From: an uncultured Christensenella sp.
Lineage (GTDB): Bacteria > Bacillota > Clostridia > Christensenellales > UBA1242
Assembly: GCA_910584295.1 (NCBI GenBank)
Contig: CAJTYR010000002.1
Coordinates: 124,001 to 188,000 of the forward strand
Direction: 5' to 3'
DNA: 64,000 bases
A program made the translations under genes and the position numbers. The notes beneath the pieces were generated by a model. The model was not told where the DNA came from, made no database searches, and saw only the letters and a program-made list of their open reading frames with translations. Below, piece after piece: positions 46,271 through 54,922 of the stretch (positions are counted from its first letter, which is position 1; every line of letters starts with the position of its first letter).

Positions 46271-47342
46271 ATGAGTATTTTTTTTGAATATTTTATTTTT
46301 AATTCTCGGAATGGGGCTCTTGATTAAGGGGGCGGACTTTTTTGTTGAAGGAGCAAGTGCGGTTGCAAAGAGATTTAAAATTCCAGCAATGTTGATTGGT
46401 CTGACAATTGTTGCTATTGGGACAAGTTTACCAGAACTTTCTGTCAGTCTTGCCAGTGCTTTTAAACACAATGTTGACATGTCAGTTGGGAATGTTATTG
46501 GTTCAAATATGATGAACATGCTTCTTATTTTGGGAATTGTTATGCTTATCAAACCTGTTCCAATCAAAAAATCAACAAAGAAAATTGATTTTCCATTTAT
46601 GTTGGGGATTACATTTCTTTTGCTTCTTTTCAGTGCTGATGTTATTTTAAATGGCTCTGGCGAGAATGCTATATCAAGGACGGAAAGCATACTTTTCTTG
46701 CTTGTATTGGGTGTTTATATGACAACCACAATCTTGAATGCAAAAAAAGAACATAAGCTTATGTTTGAAAATCCAGAACTTGAAAAGCAAATTGAAGAGG
46801 ACAAAAAACAAGAAGAGGTAATTCAAAAAGAAGAAGAGGGAAAGAAAAAGAAGAAAAGAAAGAGAAAAGCAAAGAGGGAACTTAAAATTTGGGAGATCGT
46901 TGCTTACATTCTTTTTGGACTTGGAGCTGTTGTTTTTGGTGCAGAATGTGTATCTACGACTGCTCAATTCTTGGCACTTAAAATTGGAATGAGTGAGGCT
47001 TTGGTTGGGCTTACTGTGGTTGCAGTAGGAACAAGTTTGCCAGAACTTGCAACAAGCATAACAGCGTCAATTAAGGGTGAAAATGAAATGGCGCTTGGGA
47101 ATATCATTGGCTCAAACATCTTCAACATTGCGTTGATTTTGGGGGCTGTTGGGACAATCACTCAAATTGTTGTGTCTGCAACAATCTTGTGGGATTTGCT
47201 GATTTTGACAATTTGCACTGGTATTTTCTCCTTACTTTGTATGACTTGCAAAGAAAAAACTAATCGATGGATTGGTGGTGTTCTTGTGGGAATTTATGTG
47301 GCGTATCTCACTTTTGCCATTGTGCGAAATTATTGTTTTTAA
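46271..47342 (+). CDS. Ca2+/Na+ antiporter (CaCA family), start broken by a T8 tract
   Basis: The main frame runs from a TTG at 46284 (352 residues). The only ATG with a ribosome binding site (AAAGG, 46256-46260) is at 46271, in another frame, and leads through ATGAGT and eight T. With seven T the frames join and give MSIFLNILFLILGMGLLIKG, the expected family N-terminus. The protein has two alpha-repeats (GTSLPELSVS with GNVIGSNMMN, and GTSLPELATS with GNIIGSNIFN), about 10 helices, and a 50-residue charged cytoplasmic linker with a Lys/Arg cluster. The YrbG-type family exchanges Ca2+ for Na+ or H+. Confidence 0.85.
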
Positions 47343-47396
47343 AATAAAAAACGAACCTTTTAGTCAGTCCATTTTGAAACTAGCGGAAAAACAAAG

Positions 47397-47435
47397 AAAC
47401 CTAAACCAGAATATCGACTTAGGTTTTCTTTTTTG
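47397..47435. terminator. terminator after the antiporter
   Basis: AAACCTAA / TTAGGTTT stem with a 14-base loop and a T tract; usable in both directions. Confidence 0.75.
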
Positions 47436-47462
47436 TGCTTACTCTCTCTTAACTGCAAAATA

Positions 47463-47719
47463 AAACGAATATCTCTGCCGTTGTCATAGGTTGTCGTGAG
47501 AATAATATACTCTACAAAGCACTAGACACTTGCCTTGACCTTGACAACAAAGAATATTCGTTTACACTAGAATAATAGAGAGAAGAAAACAAAAGCAAAA
47601 GAGCGGACTGCGTTTCGCTCTGCCAACGAGCCGCTCTTTTGCAACAAAGTTTATTCATAGGCGTGTGTTTGTCTGGCGAGGCGAAGCCGAGCCACTTGTA
47701 AATACCAAGCACACGCCTA
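47463..47719. ncRNA. GC-richer island with three large inverted repeats
   Basis: A 257-bp block clearly richer in G+C than its surroundings and without a plausible protein. IR1: AAACGAATAT and GTTGTC (47463-47485) mirrored by GACAAC and ATATTCGTTT (47543-47563). IR2: a perfect 12-bp stem GCAAAAGAGCGG (47595-47606) / 47631-47642, flanked like a terminator. IR3: a perfect 10-bp stem TAGGCGTGTG (47658-47667) / 47710-47719 enclosing TGGC-GA-GGC-GAA-GCC-GA-GCCA (47674-47694), a stem with tandem G-A pairs. A TTGACA (47541-47546), 16 bp, TACACT (47563-47568) promoter lies before IR2. It could be a structured small RNA or a palindromic repeat element. I recognise no known RNA family. Confidence 0.5.
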
Positions 47720-47808
47720 AATGCCAAATGACATTGTTCTTCACTTAATATAAGTTTAAAAAATCAAAATAATTAACCAAAATATATACACAATAGCAAA
47801 AAATTTTG

Positions 47809-47814
47809 GTATAA
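47809..47814 (+). promoter_or_regulatory. extended -10 of the two-TM protein gene
   Basis: TGG-TATAAT at 47806-47814, predicted start near 47821. A weak AGGAC lies in the leader. Confidence 0.6.
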
Positions 47815-47842
47815 TAAAATTATAGGACTGGTATTTACTAAT

Positions 47843-48457
47843 ATGGATAATGAACCAAATAATAATGAAAAACCTACTAACCAAAATTTGAATGATGAGT
47901 ATATTGATATTAACGAAAATAAAAATGGTATCAATAGACAATTTTCAGAAGCAAGATTTCTTGGAAGGCAGTGGCTAAATATTTTTAAAACACAAACACC
48001 TAGTACAATTTTAGGTGGAATTATTTTTATTGCAAGTTTATTTTTAATGCCATATTATACAGAAAAATATTTTAAAATTTGGTTTAACCTTAGCACTGTT
48101 GGAATTTTTGTTGGTTTTGTCAGTGCAATTCTAATTGCAATGATTTTTAGTAACATTTATCGTACAATTGTAATAAGAATTGCAAAAAGTGATAAAAAGG
48201 CTAATAAGACTATCGCAAAAGTGGTAGCATCTTCCTTGCTTTCCGCTCATATCATTCAGAGTGGTGGTGATATGTTTGGATCAAGAAAAGTTTTGCGTAC
48301 AACTTACAAAGTAAAGCTAAAGGTTGGAAACAAAACTAGCATTGCATATAGTAAAAATCGTTATTTTAATCCCAATGAAGAAGTTGAAATTATGTATAAC
48401 CCAAAACGACACGGACATTGCATTATCTTGACAAAAGAAGAAAACACAAAAAAATAG
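47843..48457 (+). CDS. two-TM membrane protein of unknown function
   Basis: 204 residues. The first 45 residues are polar and rich in Asn. Two hydrophobic helices follow (about 58-75 and 85-110). The C-terminal part is a small beta domain, including YKVKLKVGNKTSIAYSKNRY and EVEIMYNPKRHGHCIIL, which resembles the DUF3592-like layout of a membrane anchor plus beta barrel. It has its own promoter and terminator. The ribosome binding site is poor. Role unknown. Confidence 0.7.
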   Translation: MDNEPNNNEKPTNQNLNDEYIDINENKNGINRQFSEARFLGRQWLNIFKTQTPSTILGGIIFIASLFLMPYYTEKYFKIWFNLSTVGIFVGFVSAILIAMIFSNIYRTIVIRIAKSDKKANKTIAKVVASSLLSAHIIQSGGDMFGSRKVLRTTYKVKLKVGNKTSIAYSKNRYFNPNEEVEIMYNPKRHGHCIILTKEENTKK

Positions 48458-48464
48458 AAAAAAC

Positions 48465-48497
48465 AAAAAATCACAAAACTTAGCTTGTGATTTTTTG
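48465..48497. terminator. bidirectional terminator
   Basis: AATCACAA-aacttagc-TTGTGATT with A and T runs on both sides. It serves the protein gene on the plus strand and could end the tRNA transcript on the minus strand. Confidence 0.85.
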
Positions 48498-48546
48498 TTT
48501 TATTTTGCTAGTTTCAAAATTCAATGACCTTAAAGTTCGTTTTTTT

Positions 48547-48632
48547 TGGTGCCGAAGGTGGGAGTCGAACCCACATGAAGTTGCCCTCGCGGGATTTTGA
48601 GTCCCGTGCGTCTGCCATTCCGCCACTTCGGC
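48547..48632 (-). tRNA. tRNA-Leu (CAA)
   Basis: 86 bases including an encoded CCA. Acceptor stem GCCGAAG / CTTCGGC, anticodon stem CGGGA / TCCCG with loop CTCAAAA (anticodon CAA), a long variable arm (class II, as expected for leucine) and the T arm GTGGG-TTCGACT-CCCAC. Confidence 0.97.
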
Positions 48633-48686
48633 TTGTCGCAATCTGCGTTTATGCTTGTTTTTGTTGATTGATCAAGTAACGGGTAT

Positions 48687-48715
48687 ATTCTATCATAAAA
48701 TTCCTTTTTTGACAA
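48687..48715 (-). promoter_or_regulatory. tRNA-Leu promoter
   Basis: On the minus strand: TTGTCA (48715-48710), 17 bp, TAGAAT (48692-48687) preceded by TGA. Transcription should start near 48680, 48 bases before the mature 5' end. Confidence 0.7.
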
Positions 48716-48840
48716 GTGTTTTTATGTTTTTTATATACTTTTTTAAACTTTTTGTTGATTTCTCAAAAACATTCTGGGAAACTTCCTATTGATTTTTGCT
48801 CATTATTGTGATATATTAAATATGTTGAGGAGGGGAACAA

Positions 48841-50343
48841 ATGCCATCTGTTAAAGAAATTAAAACCAAATATGATGAGTTTGTCAGAAGAGGTGGAAAA
48901 CCAGAAATGATTGCAAAAAAATCTATTGATACAGTAGCAAGAGATATCTATAAACTGGTGAATAGTTCTGAACTTTTTGGTGATGGGGGAATTCGTTTGT
49001 CTTTGGAAGAAAAAATGAAAGTGGTTGGAATTCCTTTTGTTGCTCAAAAACTTCCTTTTGAAAAAAGAGTTGAAGTCATTAGAACTTTGCTTTCAGAGTT
49101 TGTTGAGGCTGGTGGAAAAGTTGAAGATTTGAAGAAAACTGATTACATATATCAACAAATTCATGGAATCAAATTGTACAATGACGAAGGGAAAAGGCTC
49201 TCCATGGAAGAGAAGTTTGAATATTTGGGTCATCCAAGAAAGGCTAAAATGTCGCAAGATGTGAGAGCGGATGCAATTGCTGCCATTTCAAAGTTTATTG
49301 AAGAAAGCGGGGATATCTATATGACAAGAAAATATCTTCCTTTCTTTAGGGCTGAGTATGGTTCTTATGCACAAACTCAAAGACCAAGAGTCTCTGGAGA
49401 TTTAGCATTTCAGACAAACATGAGAGAATTGGGTTTTGACTATTCAGAGATGTATTACAAATTTAGAAAGATTGAAGAACTTTCACAATACAAAAACGAA
49501 GATGGCTATGTTGATAGTTATAGAAAAAACACAAAGATGGACAATTTCATCAAAATTTCTGCATATAAACTAGGTTTGCCAATCCCTGTCTTTGTGGGGC
49601 TTGTTGGAAATGCTGATCTTGAAGGGTGCTATCTTGACACCGAATATTTTGGATTTGTTAGAGAAGCGTTGCAAAAATATTTGAAGATTCATACCGATTT
49701 TGTGGGATTGTCAAAAAAAGACAAGCCTCTTTATGAAAAGATGAGGCATATTGGCAGGATGGCTTTTGTGCCAGAAGGGAGTGAGTTGACGACAGACGAC
49801 ATTGCTTGCCTTTTGGGATTTGATGGGGTCAAAAGCGATTTTGGTGATGGCTATGAGACTTCAAATGTGAGTGAGATATTACATAATGCGAGAAACATTG
49901 CAATGCAAAAAGGAGGTAAACTTACAAGAGCAGATTTGCCAGAAAGTGATTATAGGCGACTCATTAACATGATCGCTTCAACAGGTGCAACAACGAGTGC
50001 TTTCTTCAAACTTTATGACATTGATTATGAAGGAAAAGAGGGACAAAGGCTTTCAAGAGTTTGGGTGGACAAATATCCTTATATGAAAGAAATGAGGGCT
50101 GAGCGTGACCGCATTTTGAAAGAAAATGGTGTCAGCATGAATGGTGATTGCAAAAAAGAAGATTTGTTTGATGTTTTGATTGTTGCAAGTTTGCAAGCCT
50201 TTGAGAAGTATAAGCCCCAAATCTTCAATTTTGAAGCGGAGTTTTTTACAAAAAGTGAAAAGGATGCAAGAAGAAAGGCTAAAGAGGAAGCCTTTTTGCC
50301 AAAGTCAGTGAGAGGGAATCCACAAGGAAACGGAAAGGTTTAA
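48841..50343 (+). CDS. helical-repeat protein of unknown function
   Basis: 500 residues after GAGGAGGGGAACAA. I do not recognise the family. The chain shows internal repeats of about 65-75 residues. Repeat 1 (about 10-63) contains FVRRGGKPEMI and RLSLEEKMKVVGIP. Repeat 2 (about 75-130) has FVEAGGKVEDL and RLSMEEKFEYLGHP. Later copies (about 138-200, 272-330, 345-398) are more divergent, for example AMQKGGKLTRADLPESDYRRL. Each looks like helix, GGK turn, helix, and an LS-x-EEK helix, reminiscent of HTH-type repeats. No signal peptide or TM helix. A DNA- or RNA-binding role is only a guess. It is monocistronic. Confidence 0.8.
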   Translation: MPSVKEIKTKYDEFVRRGGKPEMIAKKSIDTVARDIYKLVNSSELFGDGGIRLSLEEKMKVVGIPFVAQKLPFEKRVEVIRTLLSEFVEAGGKVEDLKKTDYIYQQIHGIKLYNDEGKRLSMEEKFEYLGHPRKAKMSQDVRADAIAAISKFIEESGDIYMTRKYLPFFRAEYGSYAQTQRPRVSGDLAFQTNMRELGFDYSEMYYKFRKIEELSQYKNEDGYVDSYRKNTKMDNFIKISAYKLGLPIPVFVGLVGNADLEGCYLDTEYFGFVREALQKYLKIHTDFVGLSKKDKPLYEKMRHIGRMAFVPEGSELTTDDIACLLGFDGVKSDFGDGYETSNVSEILHNARNIAMQKGGKLTRADLPESDYRRLINMIASTGATTSAFFKLYDIDYEGKEGQRLSRVWVDKYPYMKEMRAERDRILKENGVSMNGDCKKEDLFDVLIVASLQAFEKYKPQIFNFEAEFFTKSEKDARRKAKEEAFLPKSVRGNPQGNGKV

Positions 50344-50362
50344 ATCATCTAACAAAATTTGA

Positions 50363-50391
50363 AAGTAAGCATCAAAATTGCTTACTTTTTC
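50363..50391 (+). terminator. terminator of the repeat-protein gene
   Basis: AAGTAAGC-atcaaaatt-GCTTACTT and T tract. Confidence 0.85.
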
Positions 50392-50407
50392 ATTTTTTAT
50401 TATTTGT

Positions 50408-50437
50408 TTGCAAATAGCAGAAAAGAGATGTTATAAT
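50408..50437 (+). promoter_or_regulatory. promoter of the recJ-rel-hemZ operon
   Basis: TTGCAA (50408-50413), 18 bp, TATAAT (50432-50437) preceded by TGT. Confidence 0.75.
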
Positions 50438-50474
50438 ATATTTGAAAATAGTTTAGGCTTTAGGATAATTTAAT

Positions 50475-52826
50475 ATGATTTTTAAAAAATTTTTCAATCA
50501 AAACTCATCTCTTGTTGAGGAATATGCAAAAGAGTTTAATGTTTTGCCCTCGACAATGTATTTGATTTTATCTCGTGGCTTTTCCACAAAAGAACAGGTG
50601 CGGGATTATCTTTCTATGGGAGAACTGCTTGACCCATTTCTCATAAAAAATATGAAAGAACTTTGTGATAGGGTGAATTTGGCAAAACAAATGGGTGATC
50701 GTGTGCTTATTTTTGGAGACTATGATGTGGATGGAATAAGTGCAACAGCAATCATGCTTAAGACACTTAAAAGATTGGGTATAGATGCAGATTTCTATCT
50801 TCCAAATCGCTATGTTGATGGCTATGGCTTGACTTGCGATTGTATTGACAAAATTGAAAAGCAGTTTGCTCCAGATTTGATTATCACTGTGGACTGCGGG
50901 ATAACATGCTTTAAAGAAGTGGAATATGCAAAAGAGAAAGGGATTGAAGTGATTGTGACTGACCATCATGAAATTCCAGAAATCTTGCCAGATACTATTG
51001 TTTTAAATGCGAAAATCGAGGGACAAGAATATCCATTTAGAGAACTTTGTGGAACAGGACTTGCATACAAAATAAGTGAGGCACTTTTGGGTGCGAAGAA
51101 AGCAGAAGAGTTTTTGCCAATTGCTGCCATAGCAACAATTGCAGACATTGTTTCGTTGACTGGGGAAAACAGAAATCTTGTCAAAAGAGGACTTAAAAGT
51201 TTTGATAAGTTGCCATTTGGACTTAAGGCTTTGTTTAAAGAAAACAAGGTTTCACTTTCCAATCCTTCAGCAACTTCGATTGCCATGAAAATTGCACCCA
51301 AAATAAACTCTTCAGGCAGAATGGGAGATGCTGCAGACAGTTTAGCACTTTATATGAGTGAAGATCCAGTTGTTGTGAAAAAGTATCTTGAGAAAATCAA
51401 AAAACACAACACCAAGAGAAGAGATTTATCCTCAAAAGTTATGGAAGATTGTGAAAAAGCAATCAAAAAAATGGATTTATCAAAAACACGTGTGATTTGT
51501 CTTGCTTCAAAAAAGTGGGATCAAGGTATTTTGGGAATTGCATGTGCAAGGCTTGTTGAGCAGTTTCACAGACCAGTCTTTTTATTTTCACAAGTGGATG
51601 ATGTTTTGCATGGGTCTGGAAGGAGCATTGATGACATCAACATCCATGAGTTGCTTTCATCGCTCAAAGACATTTTGGAGACATTTGGTGGACATACTAT
51701 GGCTGCCGGAGTGACACTTAAGAGAAATCACTATGAAGAGTTTGTCAATCGTGTCAATTCTTTTGTTTTTGAGAAAATCAATGACAAAGTGTTTATGCCA
51801 ATCAAATATTATGATTTGGACTTGAAAAATGAGGAAATCACTGACAGGTTTTTGAGTGAACTTTCGCTTTTGGAACCAGTTGGTTGTGGCAATGCAAGAC
51901 CTAGATTTAGGATCAGTGCAGAAAGCATTGAAGTGACTCCAATGAGATATTGTCCGGCACATTGTGAAATCAAAGTTGGAAATCTCAATTTGGTGTATTA
52001 CAATTTTTCAAAAAAGTATGATGAGTTGAAATTTGCTAGATATAAATCTTTCATATTTGAATTTCAAGATGAGGGACGAAATGGGGTGGTGAGCGACTTT
52101 GATTGTGGGAGTTTTATCACGCCAGATGCACACATGTTCACATATCCAGTTCAGTATGAGCAATTGGGGTACGCGGACAACAGGCCTTCAAAATTTTCAT
52201 TTTATCCTCAAAGCGAGCTTTTGAATTTTGTTGCAGGCATGGGAGATCAAGTTTTCGGCACAGCATTTGTGGCGTATTCGGCTTATGACTTTGTCAATTT
52301 TTCAAAAGAATATTCAAAAGACAACATTTTCCATATTGGAATATATAATGAGGACTGCACAGGCTTCAACAGCCTTTTGCTTTCTCCAACAGGTGTGAAA
52401 TGGGCAAAAAACTTCAATCGTATTGTCTTTTTGTCCCCAGTTTTGGATGAAGGCTTTATTGCGGAACTTAATGAAGTGACTTCGGCAGAGATTTTTGTGC
52501 CTATGGAAAGAGAAATTGACAAAAGTAGATTTGCTGGACTTGACCTGTCAAGAGAGACTTTTGGCAAGGTGTTTAAAGCACTTACTGCGAGAAATTTCGC
52601 AAGATATTATTCTATTTTTGATATTTATCAAAATAAATTAAAAGGGCAGATTGCTTTTGACAGTTTTTATGTTGGTTTTTTGGTTTTTAAAGATTTGAAA
52701 CTTATTTCAGCTTTAAAAGGAGACTGTTTTGTGGTTGAAGAGGTGAAAAGTCATAAGAAAAATTTGAATGAATCTGCTCTATATAATAAGCTTTTGCTCT
52801 TGAAAAATACATTGGGAGATATATGA
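50475..52826 (+). CDS. recJ: single-stranded-DNA-specific exonuclease RecJ
   Basis: 783 residues. RecJ degrades ssDNA 5' to 3' in recombination and repair. The DHH core shows DYDVDGISATAI (motif I), the DHH motif in VTDHHEIP, and the DHHA1 part with GGHTMAAG. The OB fold follows, and a C-terminal region of about 220 residues common in Bacillota RecJ. All catalytic Asp/His motifs are present. The stop overlaps rel by 4 bp, so translation is coupled. The recJ-rel order is known in Bacillota, where apt often lies between them; here it does not. Confidence 0.96.
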   Translation: MIFKKFFNQNSSLVEEYAKEFNVLPSTMYLILSRGFSTKEQVRDYLSMGELLDPFLIKNMKELCDRVNLAKQMGDRVLIFGDYDVDGISATAIMLKTLKRLGIDADFYLPNRYVDGYGLTCDCIDKIEKQFAPDLIITVDCGITCFKEVEYAKEKGIEVIVTDHHEIPEILPDTIVLNAKIEGQEYPFRELCGTGLAYKISEALLGAKKAEEFLPIAAIATIADIVSLTGENRNLVKRGLKSFDKLPFGLKALFKENKVSLSNPSATSIAMKIAPKINSSGRMGDAADSLALYMSEDPVVVKKYLEKIKKHNTKRRDLSSKVMEDCEKAIKKMDLSKTRVICLASKKWDQGILGIACARLVEQFHRPVFLFSQVDDVLHGSGRSIDDINIHELLSSLKDILETFGGHTMAAGVTLKRNHYEEFVNRVNSFVFEKINDKVFMPIKYYDLDLKNEEITDRFLSELSLLEPVGCGNARPRFRISAESIEVTPMRYCPAHCEIKVGNLNLVYYNFSKKYDELKFARYKSFIFEFQDEGRNGVVSDFDCGSFITPDAHMFTYPVQYEQLGYADNRPSKFSFYPQSELLNFVAGMGDQVFGTAFVAYSAYDFVNFSKEYSKDNIFHIGIYNEDCTGFNSLLLSPTGVKWAKNFNRIVFLSPVLDEGFIAELNEVTSAEIFVPMEREIDKSRFAGLDLSRETFGKVFKALTARNFARYYSIFDIYQNKLKGQIAFDSFYVGFLVFKDLKLISALKGDCFVVEEVKSHKKNLNESALYNKLLLLKNTLGDI

Positions 52827-54922
52827 AAAATAACGAACTAAAAAACAAAGTTTTGGACAAAATTAGATCAAATTTCAAGCTTTCTGATAAGCAAAAAGAT
52901 ATGCTTGAAAAGTGTTTTGTCGACGATATTAATGTGCCAAGACTTGAGACAGTTATTGATATTATGATTGAATATAGTATGGGGGCGGACATATTGATCC
53001 CATACATCCTTTTTCAAGCCTATAAGACGAATAAAGAGACAGCCCAAACACTTGCAGAAAAAGATTTAACTCCAGAAGAGAAAAAACTCTTTGAGACTTT
53101 TATCACGGTTAAAGATGTGAGGTCTCTTTCACGAAGTGGGGAAGCGGAAAGCATAAGAAAAATCTTTGTTGCAATTTGCCAAGATATCAGAATTGTTATC
53201 GTCAAGTTTGCTACAATCTTATATGACCTTAAACTCATCAAGCCGCCAATGTCGCAAGAGGACTTGGACTATGTCAAACTTGTCAATGATGTGTTTGCTC
53301 CACTTGCTGAAAGATTGGGACTATCTGCTTTTAAATTTGCTTTTGAGGATTTTTGTTTTGAGCTTCTTGAGCCAAAAGCATTCGAAGAACTTAAAAACAA
53401 CATTTATCTCAAAAAAGAGGACAATGAAAAACAAATTCTTATAACAAAAGAAAAACTTGAAAATGTTCTCTCTGAACTTGGAATTAAGGGAGAAATTCAA
53501 TATCGTCAAAAGCATTTTGCAAGTATCTATAAAAAACTTAAGTCAAAGGCTGGCTCGCTGGAAAACATATATGACATTATTGCGATGAGAGTGTTGGTTG
53601 ACACCATTGAAGATTGTTATAGTGTGCTTGGAAAAATTCATCTCATTTATAAGCCTATGAGTGGAAGAGTGAAAGACTATATTGCAAATCCGAAACCAAA
53701 TGGCTATCAAAGTTTGCATACTACAATCATTGCTGAAAACAGCAGACCACTTGAAATTCAGATAAGAACTTTTGAAATGCACAAGTTTTCTGAATATGGA
53801 ATTGCGGCACACTGGATTTACAAAGAGAAACGTGGACAAAACAAATTTGATCAAAAGATGACATGGTTTAGACAAATGATGGAAAACACACAGGATTTGT
53901 CATCAGATGAATTTATTGAGACTTTGAAGGTGGATCTTTATGCAGAGTCACTTTTTGTTCAAACTCCAAAGGGAAAAGTTCTTGAATTTCCAGTTGGTGC
54001 AACAGTTTTAGATTTTGCTTATGCCATTCACTCTGATGTTGGAAATCGCTGTGTTGGTGCAAAAGTAAATGGCAAAATGGTGCCAATCACAACAAAACTT
54101 TCAAATGGTGATGTTTGTGAAATTTTGACAAATCCAAACAGTAAGGGACCTTCAAGAGATTGGCTTCTCAAAGTCAAATCTTCAAATGCGAGAGCAAAAA
54201 TAAGGGCATTTTTCAAGAGTGAACTCAAAGAAGAAAACATCAGAATTGGGAAACTTGTTTTGGAGCAAGCAATCAAAAACAGTGGTATAAATTTGACAAA
54301 AACACAAAAAGAAGAATATTTGCTTCGTATTGCAGGCTCAATTATGATTGAAACGCTTGATGTGCTTTATGCTGAAATTGGTGCTGGAAGTCTTTCTGCA
54401 AATGGAATTGTTGGAAGAATAATCAATCTCTACAACAAAGATAAATCGCTTGAAATCAAAGAAAACACGATCGTTGTCAAAAAAAACAAAGATGGAGTGC
54501 TTGTTGATGGAGACAGCGGACTGCTTGTCAGATATGCAGGTTGTTGCACTCCTGTCACTGGTGATGACATTGTGGGATATATCTCTCGTGGCAGAGGAGT
54601 GACGATTCACAGAAGCTCTTGTCAAAATTTGAAATATCTTGAGCAAGAAAGACTGATAAAAGCAGAGTGGCAAGAAAATGCAACTTCAAGTTTTGTTGCG
54701 GTCATAAAAGTGCATGCTGATGATGTCAACTCTGTTATCAACTCTCTCAATTCAATTTCAAGAGAGTTGAAAGGAAAACTTAAGGGATTTGGCTATAAGG
54801 AAGTCAAAGATGAACTTGTCTTTGAAATTGTTGTTCTTATTTCAAACAAAAAAGAACTTGAGGACATTATCAAGGATTTTGAACATGTTAAATTTGTGAG
54901 AAAGGTTTATAGGAGCGAGTGA
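52823..54922 (+). CDS. relA: Rel (p)ppGpp synthetase with degenerate hydrolase domain
   Basis: 699 residues. The synthetase domain (about 200-330) is intact: RVKDYIANPKPNGYQSLHTT carries the R-x-K-D motif, and EYGIAAHW follows. TGS lies at about 369-430, the zinc-finger-like CCTPVTGDDIVG at 573, and ACT at the end. The N-terminal HD domain is ruined: where active enzymes have LLHDVVED this protein has ILFQAYKTN, and LADRLHNM is FATILYDL. It should make but not break down (p)ppGpp, like RelA of Gammaproteobacteria, although its R-x-K-D is of the bifunctional type. No other hydrolase is in the window. It overlaps both recJ and hemZ. Confidence 0.92.
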   Translation: MKNNELKNKVLDKIRSNFKLSDKQKDMLEKCFVDDINVPRLETVIDIMIEYSMGADILIPYILFQAYKTNKETAQTLAEKDLTPEEKKLFETFITVKDVRSLSRSGEAESIRKIFVAICQDIRIVIVKFATILYDLKLIKPPMSQEDLDYVKLVNDVFAPLAERLGLSAFKFAFEDFCFELLEPKAFEELKNNIYLKKEDNEKQILITKEKLENVLSELGIKGEIQYRQKHFASIYKKLKSKAGSLENIYDIIAMRVLVDTIEDCYSVLGKIHLIYKPMSGRVKDYIANPKPNGYQSLHTTIIAENSRPLEIQIRTFEMHKFSEYGIAAHWIYKEKRGQNKFDQKMTWFRQMMENTQDLSSDEFIETLKVDLYAESLFVQTPKGKVLEFPVGATVLDFAYAIHSDVGNRCVGAKVNGKMVPITTKLSNGDVCEILTNPNSKGPSRDWLLKVKSSNARAKIRAFFKSELKEENIRIGKLVLEQAIKNSGINLTKTQKEEYLLRIAGSIMIETLDVLYAEIGAGSLSANGIVGRIINLYNKDKSLEIKENTIVVKKNKDGVLVDGDSGLLVRYAGCCTPVTGDDIVGYISRGRGVTIHRSSCQNLKYLEQERLIKAEWQENATSSFVAVIKVHADDVNSVINSLNSISRELKGKLKGFGYKEVKDELVFEIVVLISNKKELEDIIKDFEHVKFVRKVYRSE

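Noticed and set aside
47463..47719. RNase P RNA, tmRNA, 6S RNA or SRP RNA as identity of the palindrome island
   Set aside because: The conserved sequence blocks of these RNAs (for example the RNase P GAGGAAAGTCC core or a tmRNA tag with CCA end) are not found on either strand.
47512..47727. 71-codon frame on the minus strand inside the palindrome island
   Set aside because: No ribosome binding site, the frame follows the inverted repeats, and the translation looks like structured RNA rather than protein.
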